Source: Tillandsia leiboldiana
Lineage: Eukaryota; Streptophyta; Magnoliopsida; Poales; Bromeliaceae
Length of the DNA stretch: 64,000 nt
Assembly: GCA_029204045.2 (NCBI GenBank)
Contig: JAQNDB010000118.1
Location: 62,001-126,000, forward strand
Direction: 5' to 3'
Shown here: positions 44,491-54,736 of the stretch, one piece after another
How positions within the stretch are numbered: position 1 is the stretch's first letter
Layout: the number at the start of each line of letters is the position of its first letter
Program-made: the position numbers and the translations under genes
The notes under the pieces: model-generated
Databases searched by the model: none
What the model was told of the DNA's origin: nothing
Seen by the model: only the letters and a program-made list of their open reading frames with translations

Positions 44491-44691
44491 ACTTTGTTTT
44501 AATCACAACAGTGACGACCCAACATCCACTGAAATATCACACTTAACTACGAATAAATGAAATGTGTGGGACGTAAGGTTGTAGGACGTGAGTGAACGTG
44601 GGGGAAAGGGGAATTTGTGTGATTTATTTACGCACGGTTTCTTTGGTATGCTGAGACTAATATGTTTCCATGGTGTGCACAGATAGAAACC

Positions 44692-45315
44692 ATGGACTTT
44701 ACGGCAGAGGCGAACCGCGTACTACGCAACCAGCTGCGAGACGTGGCTGTGAAATTGCTAACTCTTGCAGAGCAGGTGGGCATACTGACCCAAGAGCTCG
44801 AGAGTGTCGACCGCGCCCAGCACGGCACCGGTGGTGTTAACCCCCGTGGGGCACCCCCGACTAGCGTTTCCACCTTTCAGGGAGCGGTCAATTTGGCCGT
44901 GCGCGCGGAGCTAGAGCGCACACGACGAGCACACCCCTACCCCGGGCCGACAGGGGGCCCCTACCAGTGCGGCAGAGCGACCAAGCGCCAGAGGAACAGG
45001 TCGAAACCCGGGCAGGCAATGAGAGAGGGACCTACACCACCGACCCCGTGCGTCATTTGTGACGGTGCGCATCCCATGATGGAGTGCCCTTGGCGGAATG
45101 AGCATTGCTTCCGGTGTGGCAGGCCGGGCCACACACGTTACGAGTGTCCCCGGAGGCCAGGTGTCACCAGACCCCCGGCACCGAGACCCGACGACCCACG
45201 CCTGACGGACTCTTCCGATACTGAGACTCCACCCCGCCACGTCGAACGTAGCTGGCCTAAAGGTTGTGGACGGACCTCCCCAGCCACCCCGGGGAGCAGT
45301 GATGCAGAATCCTAG
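44692..45315 (+). CDS. gag: Element C mini-Gag, unit 1
   Basis: 207 residues from the ATG at 44692 (context ACCATGG; an in-frame ATG at 44662 would add ten residues). Residues about 6-40 form a predicted coiled coil related to the N-terminus of element N Gag (QLR...LLTLAEQV). A basic, proline/glycine-rich stretch follows. Then come CVICDGAHPMMEC and the CCHC knuckle CFRCGRPGHTRYEC (about 120-152), matching the paired zinc motifs of N. The tail is acidic and proline-rich. The capsid-type Gag region that lies between these parts in N is absent. The frame is open in both array units. It could bind element RNA and join particles made by a full-length relative; that is inference. Confidence 0.8.
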   Translation: MDFTAEANRVLRNQLRDVAVKLLTLAEQVGILTQELESVDRAQHGTGGVNPRGAPPTSVSTFQGAVNLAVRAELERTRRAHPYPGPTGGPYQCGRATKRQRNRSKPGQAMREGPTPPTPCVICDGAHPMMECPWRNEHCFRCGRPGHTRYECPRRPGVTRPPAPRPDDPRLTDSSDTETPPRHVERSWPKGCGRTSPATPGSSDAES

Positions 45316-45639
45316 GACAGGTATATATATATATTTTTTAATTCCCTTTACGGTTTTTTTTTCTTTGGTTAGGCAACGATTCCCATCTTCCGTATCTGTC
45401 TTTTCTTCCTCCGCGTACGGTACGGTTGTGTCAAGGGGGGGGAGGGTTATATAGGATAGGAGTGGGGTACTCCCCTAGTCCGCCTGAGGAGTTGCGAACG
45501 CTAGATAGGAATCCCTTACAGGTGTCGAGGAGAGAACCCTACCTAGTTGTTGGTCTGTTCAAAACCCCGGAGGAGGAACTTCGCGGGAGTAACCACTACC
45601 GCGACTGCAGCAGGCAAAGTGTCACCAACCCCCGACGAC

Positions 45640-46345
45640 GACACCAGAAGCGGTGTTTGGAATTCTCGAAGGATTACGACCTAACGACCCAATATCACCC
45701 CGGGAAAGCAAACGTGGTAGCGGACGTTTTGAGCAGGAAGGGGCGATTGTGTGAAGAATCGGTAGGTGCGAGGGCTAAACAGAGCAACTTGATCGTGAAA
45801 TTTTCACGACTAGGGTTGGAAGTAGTGCCAACAGGCACGGTTGCGCAACTTCTAACTCTGGTGGTCAAACCAACACTGTTAGAAAAGATTCGAGAGGAAC
45901 AGCAGGCGGACTCGCACTTACAGCCCGTACAAGACAAGATCTCACCGGATCAGGAAGGGGACTTTTCAGTGGAAGGCGATGACACCCTACGGTCCCGCGG
46001 GTGAATTCGTGTGCCGGACACCCCCGGAATTGAAGAAGGAAATTCTGCCCAAGACACACAGCGCCCCGTTTGCAGCGCATCTAGGAGGCACAAAGATGTA
46101 CAGGGACCTCAAGCAGACCTCCCGGTGGCCCAAGATGAAGAGGAGTGTAACGCAATTTGTAGCTCGTTGCCTGGGGGGGGGGGTCAACAAATAGGGGCCG
46201 AACGTCGACGCCCGGCGGGGGAAACTGCAATCCCTCCTAGTGCCAGAGAGAAACGAGCGGATCAGGAGGGGCGCAAAGCCTTTTGGGAGCGCAAGTCAGG
46301 CATGCTTGAGCCTTTCCCCCACTTATTGGATTCATGGTGTATTTA
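45640..46345 (+). pseudogene. pol: Element C pol remnants, unit 1
   Basis: From about 45645 the sequence matches the end of RNase H and the linker (YHPGKANVVADVLSR), then the integrase N-terminal zinc region (HSAPFAAHLGGTKMYRDLK to FVARC, about 46046-46170) in a shifted frame. A run of about eleven G near 46172 replaces the second half of the CxxC. After a few linker residues it jumps to the end of the chromodomain (MLEPFPHLLDS, about 46300). Protease, RT, most of RNase H and the integrase core are missing. Not functional. Confidence 0.8.
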
Positions 46346-46369
46346 AGTTTCGGGGACGAAACTTCTTTT

Positions 46370-46382
46370 AAGGTGTGAGTGA
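46370..46382 (+). promoter_or_regulatory. Element C polypurine tract (degenerate)
   Basis: AAGGTGTGAGTGA before the next LTR, preceded by the conserved GGGGACGAAACTTCTTTT block. The same occurs at 52592-52604. Confidence 0.55.
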
Positions 46383-49300
46383 TGTAGCACTCGAGAAATT
46401 CAAGTATGGTTGCGAGCGAGGAAGCAGATCTAAACCTTAGTGACTTGCATACCGGTGCGCGTATTGCACAGTTTACGGAGCACTATGTCTGCCTTTCGGA
46501 TCCGAGTCTGATCTCGAAAATCTGAAATCACTAGTGCGACCGTCTCGTCGAATCGATTGAAAATGATATAAACTAATTGTCGATCCGACGGTCGGATTGT
46601 TCAGAAATCAGTAAAGAAGCTTGTGGGGCCCACGACTTAAGTCGTGAATAGTAACCTCCTGATTTAATTCCCCACCGAGCGAACGTTAGCCGATTCACTG
46701 TCTGGAGTCCGAATCTAGCGATTCGGGTAGTCGATTTGAATGGCACCGCCATTCTGAGCACAATGGCACTGACGGAATTCGCGTTTAGTGATCCGGGTGC
46801 ATCGAAGTGCGTGCGTCATACTGCAACTTACAGAACTTTATGGCCCGAGATTTTATTCGAGCGCTGAATCAAGCAAACAAATACGCTACTTGATAGGTCT
46901 CGACGAGCCGGACGTCGTGGCAAAGTCGGTTTCGCATTTTGACGAACCATTCGTCTCGAAATGCGTGAAATACGTCGAAAAAAGGGGTATTTTTGTAAAA
47001 AGCCCAATATTTTATGTGTCAAATGCAATGAGGTTACTTGGAGAGGGACCTCTATGCATAAAAGACCTACAGCTATGGACTGAATAGTAATAAACAAGGT
47101 ATAGAGGGACCAAAATGCAAAGAAAGTGGAAAATTCACTAAATTACCCTATACACTAAGGTGGTGGGTTTGGGAGCGGTTGCAACCGCTTGTCCACGTTC
47201 CTCACCACCTCTGCCACGACGCCCACTCCCAAAACCACTCTCCCTCGAGTGGGGTGGCTCGTAGTAAGGTGGGGAGGCCGGTTATAACAAGGGAAAGTGG
47301 ACGTTGGAGGAGAGGGGGATCACACAGAGTTTCTTGCACCCAATCCCCATCAAAGCTTTCTCCCACTTCCTCTGCATCCTCCCCGGGGCCGCGCGACGCT
47401 GGGAGGAGCGAAACGGGCACCAACCCATCTTCCCCAACTCCGGTGAGGTAAGCCCTCTTTACTCTTGGAGTTTTAGAGGCCAAGACCTTTGGAAGTGAGC
47501 TTTGTAGGTTCTAAGGATGCTCCACGCACAGCCCCGAAAATGGGAAGCCATCGGTTGGTCGGCGGCCGAGTTGCACAGCCGAGAGCTCCGCCTCGAGCTA
47601 TCTTTGCTCCCGGCGACTTTTAATGAAAAGTAAAATGATGGGTTGGGACTGTAGGACCAATAGGTCATTTCTGCAAAGTTTGGTGGAGTTTGGTTGAGTA
47701 ACCACGTTGCAGTTTGAAACCCTAGTTCTCGGGTTTTTTTCATCTTCGGCCGAGCTATGTGCTCCGGCGCCGGCGGGCCTCCCCACCTCCGGCCAAGTGG
47801 TCGAGGAGCTCCCTGGGGATGAGAGGGTTGCATCCATGCCTTTGCATGGCTTCCATGCAGCCCGAATGAGGGCCGGCCATGGGTGGCCGAGCTTGAGGCC
47901 ATTAATGGCGGCCGGTGATCCGGCGACTTCCGACGGCGGGGACAAGGCCAGACCTTCCTAAAAACTTGCTAGGAAGCTATTTCCGCTGTCCTTTTCACCC
48001 GAAACCCATTGAGTGAAAAGTTGCCATTGTTGGTAAAAGCTCCAAAACCGAGCTTGCCACCGCCGCGCCGCCGCCGTGTTCTGTTGCCGGCCACAGGCAC
48101 AGGAGGGTTCTCTGAGGGTGTTAGCACCTGTAGATGCTTTTGGTTAAGTCCCAGAACCCTTGGTGGAACAGTCCCGAATTTCGAGGTTGAGGCATCTTCT
48201 TCAACTTCGGGCCCCGGCCATCCGAGGGTGCAAGGCGAAAAAACCAAAATGCTGGGAATGTTGCCTGTGTCCTGTGGAGCATTTCCCTTCAAGTTTCACA
48301 GGATTTGGTCCAGTAATTGCTGAGAACCAGGTCGGGGAATGGCTTGCGTGTGTTGAGAGGAATAGAGCACACCACCTGTTTGATGAAATGCCTGAGAGAG
48401 GTTCTGTTTGGATTTAGGCTTTGAACAGAATATGAAAGTTGCTCAAAAATGTCTCCTGAGCTTGATGCTCACTTCAGATCAAGTTAGATCTGGGTAGACT
48501 GAGGTTGGGTGCATTGTATGCGTTGCTAGTGGACTAGGTGTGGATCTAGTCGATCCAGCAACTGCTGGGCTGCAAATGAAGCAAGCCCCAGGGTTTTTAG
48601 GTTGCTGTGAGCTTAACCCTAAAGCAGATTTTGATTTGGATTGTTAAAAGTGAAGTTATAGGTTAACCAACCCTTAAAAGAATAGGTTAGCCCAAACACT
48701 GTTCCGGGCGGTTTGCGAGGCCGCGACAGTGAGCTCCTGGCTAATTTGGGGTCACTGGACGCGATGCTCGCGTCAGATCTCGGTTTCGTTGAGCCGAAGA
48801 AAAAAAAAATGCATTTAAGCTATGTTGGAGAGGTATTTTATGGCCCGAAGTTTTCCTCGGGTACCGTGCTGCTGCAAATGGGTGAGCACGGTGTTCAGCG
48901 GGTCGAGTGTCACTTACTGGAAGTGACGGTTCGTAAAAATATTATCCCAGTTAAGAGAACGAGCAAAAACGACTCTTATTTCATTGTAAATGTGCAATTG
49001 GGTAAGACTCTAGGGGTCTAACTGCAATTGTAGCCTCATGGGCTGTTTTGGGCTGTACGCCCATGATCTCTAAACCCTTCGTGGGAGGCCCAATGGCTTT
49101 CGTTGAGCGGAAATCGGATTTCCGGAAAGTGCCGGCAAAATCCCGGGACTTCGGCGAAGGTTGCCGTATAGCTTGCACACACAGTGAGTTAGTAGGGATG
49201 GATACGAGAGAGAGAGGCTATTTTTGACTTGGACTTATTATTCAGGTACTAGCAGTCAGTCGCTAGCCGGTGAGACTCCCAGCGGATTCCGGGATCGCTT

Positions 49301-49522
49301 GTGTTGAGGTGGGTTTACGGTCGAGGCTGAGTATTGTGTTGGTAATCCAAAAAGGGACTTTTTATTATTAATCGGTACTAACACTGATGGTTTCTATGAT
49401 GTACTACCTTACCCCGTGACATGGTGACATGGTTACTTGGTTACTTGGTTACTTGGTTACTTGGTTACTTGGTTACTTGGTTACTTGGTTACTTGGTTAC
49501 TTATGCTCGAGTTGCGACACGC

Positions 49523-49553
49523 GCACCCGCGGTTTGGCCACCGCAAAGGGTGC
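49523..49553 (+). other. Hairpin H1 (element C, unit 2)
   Basis: Same as 43301-43331. Confidence 0.6.
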
Positions 49554-50521
49554 TCTTTTCCGGAAAGGCGGTCTTTGACCCGTGTTACCCCACGAGGTGA
49601 CGTAGTGGGGCGCCCCTGACCGCTGGGGGGTCTGAGGCAGCGAGGTGCGAGCAGTGAGACTACCGTGGGATTGGATCCCGATGTGGTCAGGTGTGAGACT
49701 ACCGTGGGATTGGATCCCGATGTGGTCAGGTGTGAGACTACCGTGGGATTGGATCCCGATGTGGTCAGGTGTGAGACTACCGTGGGATTGGATCCCGATG
49801 TGGTCAGGTGTGAGACTACCGTGGGATTGGATCCCGATGTGGTCAGGTGTGAGACTACCGTGGGATTGGATCCCGATGTAGTCAGGTGTGAGACCGCCGG
49901 GTCCGGTGCCCGACGCGGTCAGGTGTTACAGGTGTTACCGGGGTTACAGGTGTTACAGGTGGTACAGGTGGTTGCGAGTTACCGTTACGAGTAGAGCGGT
50001 TGTTCCGGCTAGTCTTGCTTTGGTGACTTGGTATTACTTTACTGTTTTAGTACTACTCTTATGATAGTGTCGCTGACTACCCACTCTGTGACAGGTACCT
50101 CCAGGGGGTAGAGGTAGGCGACGGTGAGGCCGAGGTGGTAGCAGACGGGCTGAGGGAGCCCTAGTATGCTGTATCATTTACTTTCTCTGCATTTCATTCA
50201 GAACAGTAGGTTATTGTGTGGTTCTCGATACCCTTGTGGGGTCGTGTGGATGTTGAGTACTTTCTTGCTGGTTATGCACTACTAATTCCTTTATTGTTCC
50301 CGTTGGGCCGTTTTCTAAACCTTGTGGATTTATGCCGTTTTCCAATCTGTTTTCAAAACCTAAGGCTGTGTGGGCCTGTTTTCAAACGGTGAGTTTTTAC
50401 TTTCAACTAGACTGGCCACGGGTATTGTTTAGTCTTCATGCACCGTACTACTTCGAACTGTTGTGATTAAAAGGGAAAATGGTTGCTTATGCTCGACTAT
50501 TGTAACAGCCGCGACGCCGTG

Positions 50522-50568
50522 CATATACAGAGGAGACTCTGCCCGATTTTCGAGTGAATCTGTATATG
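50522..50568 (+). other. Hairpin H2 (element C, unit 2)
   Basis: Same as 44300-44346. Confidence 0.6.
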
Positions 50569-50701
50569 TGGCGGGTCTGGGCACGCGCCGGGGAAGGAGG
50601 TTTTTAAACAATCAAAAAAAAAAAAAGATGTACGCACTTTACGCGTACTTTGAGGTATCGTTTCTGCTAAAATAAAACCCCCGGGGCGTGACAGATTAAG
50701 A

Positions 50702-50712
50702 TGGTATCAGAG
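50702..50712 (+). promoter_or_regulatory. Element C primer-binding site, unit 2
   Basis: TGGTATCAGAG, 8 bp after the LTR end at 50693. Confidence 0.9.
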
Positions 50713-50913
50713 ACTTTGTTTTAATCACAACAGTGACGACCCAACATCCACTGAAATATCACACTTAACTACGAATAAATGAAATGTGTGGGACGTAAGG
50801 TTGTAGGACGTGAGTGAACGTGGGGGAAAGGGGAATTTGTGTGATTTATTTACGCACGGTTTCTTTGGTATGCTGAGACTAATATGTTTCCATGGTGTGC
50901 ACAGATAGAAACC

Positions 50914-51537
50914 ATGGACTTTACGGCAGAGGCGAACCGCGTACTACGCAACCAGCTGCGAGACGTGGCTGTGAAATTGCTAACTCTTGCAGAGCAGGTG
51001 GGCATACTGACCCAAGAGCTCGAGAGTGTCGACCGCGCCCAGCACGGCACCGGTGGTGTTAACCCCCGTGGGGCACCCCCGACTAGCGTTTCCACCTTTC
51101 AGGGAGCGGTCAATTTGGCCGTGCGCGCGGAGCTAGAGCGCACACGACGAGCACACCCCTACCCCGGGCCGACAGGGGGCCCCTACCAGTGCGGCAGAGC
51201 GACCAAGCGCCAGAGGAACAGGTCGAAACCCGGGCAGGCAATGAGAGAGGGACCTACACCACCGACCCCGTGCGTCATTTGTGACGGTGCGCATCCCATG
51301 ATGGAGTGCCCTTGGCGGAATGAGCATTGCTTCCGGTGTGGCAGGCCGGGCCACACACGTTACGAGTGTCCCCGGAGGCCAGGTGTCACCAGACCCCCGG
51401 CACCGAGACCCGACGACCCACGCCTGACGGACTCTTCCGATACTGAGACTCCACCCCGCCACGTCGAACGTAGCTGGCCTAAAGGTTGTGGACGGACCTC
51501 CCCAGCCACCCCGGGGAGCAGTGATGCAGAATCCTAG
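50914..51537 (+). CDS. gag: Element C mini-Gag, unit 2
   Basis: The same 207-residue protein as at 44692-45315, with no amino-acid difference that I can see. N-terminal coiled coil, paired zinc-binding motifs, no capsid-type region. Confidence 0.8.
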   Translation: MDFTAEANRVLRNQLRDVAVKLLTLAEQVGILTQELESVDRAQHGTGGVNPRGAPPTSVSTFQGAVNLAVRAELERTRRAHPYPGPTGGPYQCGRATKRQRNRSKPGQAMREGPTPPTPCVICDGAHPMMECPWRNEHCFRCGRPGHTRYECPRRPGVTRPPAPRPDDPRLTDSSDTETPPRHVERSWPKGCGRTSPATPGSSDAES

Positions 51538-51861
51538 GACAGGTATATATATATATTTTTTAATTCCCTTTACGGTTTTTTTTTTCTTTGGTTAGGCAAC
51601 GATTCCCATCTTCCGTATCTGTCTTTTCTTCCTCCGCGTACGGTACGGTTGTGTCAAGGGGGGGGAGGGTTATATAGGATAGGAGTGGGGTACTCCCCTA
51701 GTCCGCCTGAGGAGTTGCGAACGCTAGATAGGAATCCCTTACAGGTGTCGAGGAGAGAACCCTACCTAGTTGTTGGTCTGTTCAAAACCCCGGAGGAGGA
51801 ACTTCGCGGGAGTAACCACTACCGCGACTGCAGCAGGCAAAGTGTCACCAACCCCCGACGA

Positions 51862-52567
51862 CGACACCAGAAGCGGTGTTTGGAATTCTCGAAGGATTAC
51901 GACCTAACGACCCAATATCACCCCGGGAAAGCAAACGTGGTAGCGGACGTTTTGAGCAGGAAGGGGCGATTGTGGGAAGAATCGGTAGGTGCGAGGGCTA
52001 AACAGAGCAACTTGATCGTGAAATTTTCACGACTAGGGTTGGAAGTAGTGCCAACAGGCACGGTTGCGCAACTTCTAACTCTGGTGGTCAAACCAACACT
52101 GTTAGAAAAGATTCGAGAGGAACAGCAGGCGGACTCGCACTTACAGCCCGTACAAGACAAGATCTCACCGGATCAGGAAGGGGACTTTTCAGTGGAAGGC
52201 GATGACACCCTACGGTCCCGCGGGTGAATTCGTGTGCCGGACACCCCCGGAATTGAAGAAGGAAATTCTGCCCAAGACACACAGCGCCCCGTTTGCAGCG
52301 CATCTAGGAGGCACAAAGATGTACAGGGACCTCAAGCAGACCTCCCGGTGGCCCAAGATGAAGAGGAGTGTAACGCAATTTGTAGCTCGTTGCCTGGGGG
52401 GGGGGTCAACAAATAGGGGCCGAACGTCGACGCCCGGCGGGGGAAACTGCAATCCCTCCTAGTGCCAGAGAGAAACGAGCGGATCAGGAGGGGCGCAAAG
52501 CCTTTTGGGAGCGCAAGTCAGGCATGCTTGAGCCTTTCCCCCACTTATTGGATTCATGGTGTATTTA
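51862..52567 (+). pseudogene. pol: Element C pol remnants, unit 2
   Basis: Same layout as 45640-46345: RNase H tail, integrase zinc region in another frame, G-run (one G shorter near 52397), chromodomain tail. One base differs near 51975 (TGTGGGAAG against TGTGTGAAG). Confidence 0.8.
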
Positions 52568-52604
52568 AGTTTCGGGGACGAAACTTCTTTTAAGGTGTGA
52601 GTGA

Positions 52605-52702
52605 TGTAGCACTCGAGAAATTCAAGTATGGTTGCGAGCGAGGAAGCAGATCTAAACCTTAGTGACTTGCATACCGGTGCGCGTATTGCACAGTTTACGG
52701 AG
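52605..52702 (+). repeat. Element C LTR, truncated third copy
   Basis: Only the first ~98 bp, ending TTTACGGAG, where it meets X at GAGAAGATAAGG. The bases GAG are shared by both parents at the junction. Confidence 0.9.
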
Positions 52703-54736
52703 AAGATAAGGGTACATCAAAAGTCCAGCTAGCATACTGTCGGGTGGACACTCTATCTAGTCCGCTATCCTCTTACCTCGATCCGCTGTTGACGGCCTAG
52801 CAACTCCCGCAGAGGACTCTGCAAAACAAAGGGAGAAACAAAGAAGAAGACGATGGGGGTGAGAACTACTATAGAAATAGTAGCCTCCCCTAGTGGGTTA
52901 AGCCTCAACTCTGACATGCCCACTAGGTCTACCAGAGGCAAAAAGGAAAGGGAAAGTGGTAAGCTATGAACGATACTACTGAAAGAAAATGAAGCTACCA
53001 CTACTATGCCTCTAAATGCGGAGTCAGACAGGTGTAACTATAATAATGCAACAGTGTATGTGCCTGACTGAATAAACCCAATCAATGGACCAGTAAAAAC
53101 TGGCACTGCCTGCTCTGCTGCCGAACTCAAGAACCCAATAACTGATCGGCACACGGCTCGATCATAAGCCTACCTCCGAAGTGGCACTCGAGGGGAGCGA
53201 CCCACACGAGTAAAGCATCACCGGGCATATAAAGCCGCGCCGGTGTGATAACAAACTCAATCACTGTCTGACCCCCACGCTCTAGAGGGGAACTCCCCAA
53301 CGCTCTAGAGGGGAACTTGATATCTCACTATGGCAGGACTGGATCATGACTCTGATCAAAGTGGGAAAACCCATCCACTAGAGGAATCCAATCCCTAATC
53401 TGATGCACAAGTAAACATCCAGTCAACCGCCCTATGTCCGCGGTCGCCGCAATAACCCAAAACCCCAATCTGGTATGACAAACCCACTCAACAAACCCGG
53501 CTACACTATCCTACAACCCTGCTCAACCCGAGCAATACCCCAAGTATCACAATGAAAGGAGAAGAGGTGACAGCATGGTTTCTCCTAAGTCAAATCCCAA
53601 TGATAGTGTAGCAGTAAATTGGCCTATCTAGATGTCCATACAAGCATGCAAATGTCCTCATCTAGAATAGAAGGAAAAGCATCCACCAGTGCGCTCACAT
53701 ATAATAAATCGTAATGTCCCAATATACTAATCTATTCACATGAATAGTTATGATATAGCAACGAGCTCCAACACTAATGTCTCAAAGTGATGATCTCTAT
53801 TTGCATAATCACTAAGTACTAACATACAACTGATCATGCTGTTCCAGATAAATACATACTTTAACAGGAGTGATTATGGCATAATGATCATGTTCAAATA
53901 CCAATGTCTCAATTACATGGATAGGCTATTAATTATTTGGTCCCTTTTTGCATGCAAGTTTTATCAATATTTTGTTCAACATTTTCTAACATCGGGATAT
54001 TCTGATGTTCCTAGTGAGCATACCAAAAGAGAGGGATACAACAACCACCCACCTCGAAAAGCGTGACCAACGACAATAAGAGATTCCCCGCTGTCCAAGA
54101 TCCTCAATCCCCGCAAACCTCCAAAACAGTGAACTACTGCAAAAATACCGACCGGTGCCCGATTAAACATACAATCAACCATTATCCAAAATCAGTTAAG
54201 AAGAGGCTTTGTTTTCACCTATAGGAGGGACTCCGAAAAATCCAAAAAAATACCGCTGCGATCGTCGCGTCGAGCCCTTCGAAACGAGTACCTGCACGTC
54301 CCAAACCGAGTTTTGTAGGTCAAGATACAAAATCGACAAGGTGACCACTCAAAAATCCCAAATACAAAATCTGTAGAACTTTGCCCTAAAAAAGTGGGAT
54401 TTTCACCTTCGGGGAAAACTCAGAAAAATTCAGGAAAAATACGATGATGTTCCTTGCGACGCGTAGATACAAAACAAGTATTGGCATGCCTCAATCCGAT
54501 GTCCGAGCGCGAAGATATCTACGAGATACTCTGGTTCTGTCCAAAAACCACACAACAAACAGGGGGGTCAAAAGTGCCTCGGAAACCGTGCCAAAAGTCT
54601 GGAATACGATGAAACGACCAACATAAAAAAATGAAGCCCTACCTGTCGTGAAAACGTGGGCGCAAAAATCACCCGAAAATTCCTTCGGGTAGCCCAGGGT
54701 AGTCCTCGGACCGAAACGCGACGAACCACCCTAATC
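52703..54736 (-). repeat. LTR piece X, remainder after the C array
   Basis: Continues the X LTR from 40161 after loss of about 38 bp, and ends at Y (54737). It matches 23266-25298 with a few base differences (for example GGATCATGACTC near 53343). Confidence 0.82.

Larger units (their letters stand above)
46383..50693 (+). repeat. Element C LTR, unit 2
   Basis: 4311 bp, nearly identical to 40162-44471. It serves as 3' LTR of unit 1 and 5' LTR of unit 2. Distinguishing bases include GGCAAAG (near 46920), TTCCGGG (near 49288) and GGGGCGCCC (near 49607). Confidence 0.92.
40162..52702 (+). mobile_element. Element C tandem array (LTR-interior-LTR-interior-partial LTR)
   Basis: LTRs start at 40162, 46383 and 52605, giving periods of 6221 and 6222 bp. 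Interiors are 44472-46382 and 50694-52604, each 1911 bp. I see about half a dozen base differences between the two units. LTR ends, PBS and zinc knuckles relate C to element N, but most of gag, RT, RNase H and the integrase core are deleted. It is a non-autonomous TR-GAG-like element with very long LTRs. Confidence 0.9.

Noticed and set aside
46165..46190. Run of about eleven G as a G-quadruplex or frameshift site
   Set aside because: It differs by one G between array units and replaces part of the integrase zinc motif; mutation or homopolymer miscalling is enough to explain it.
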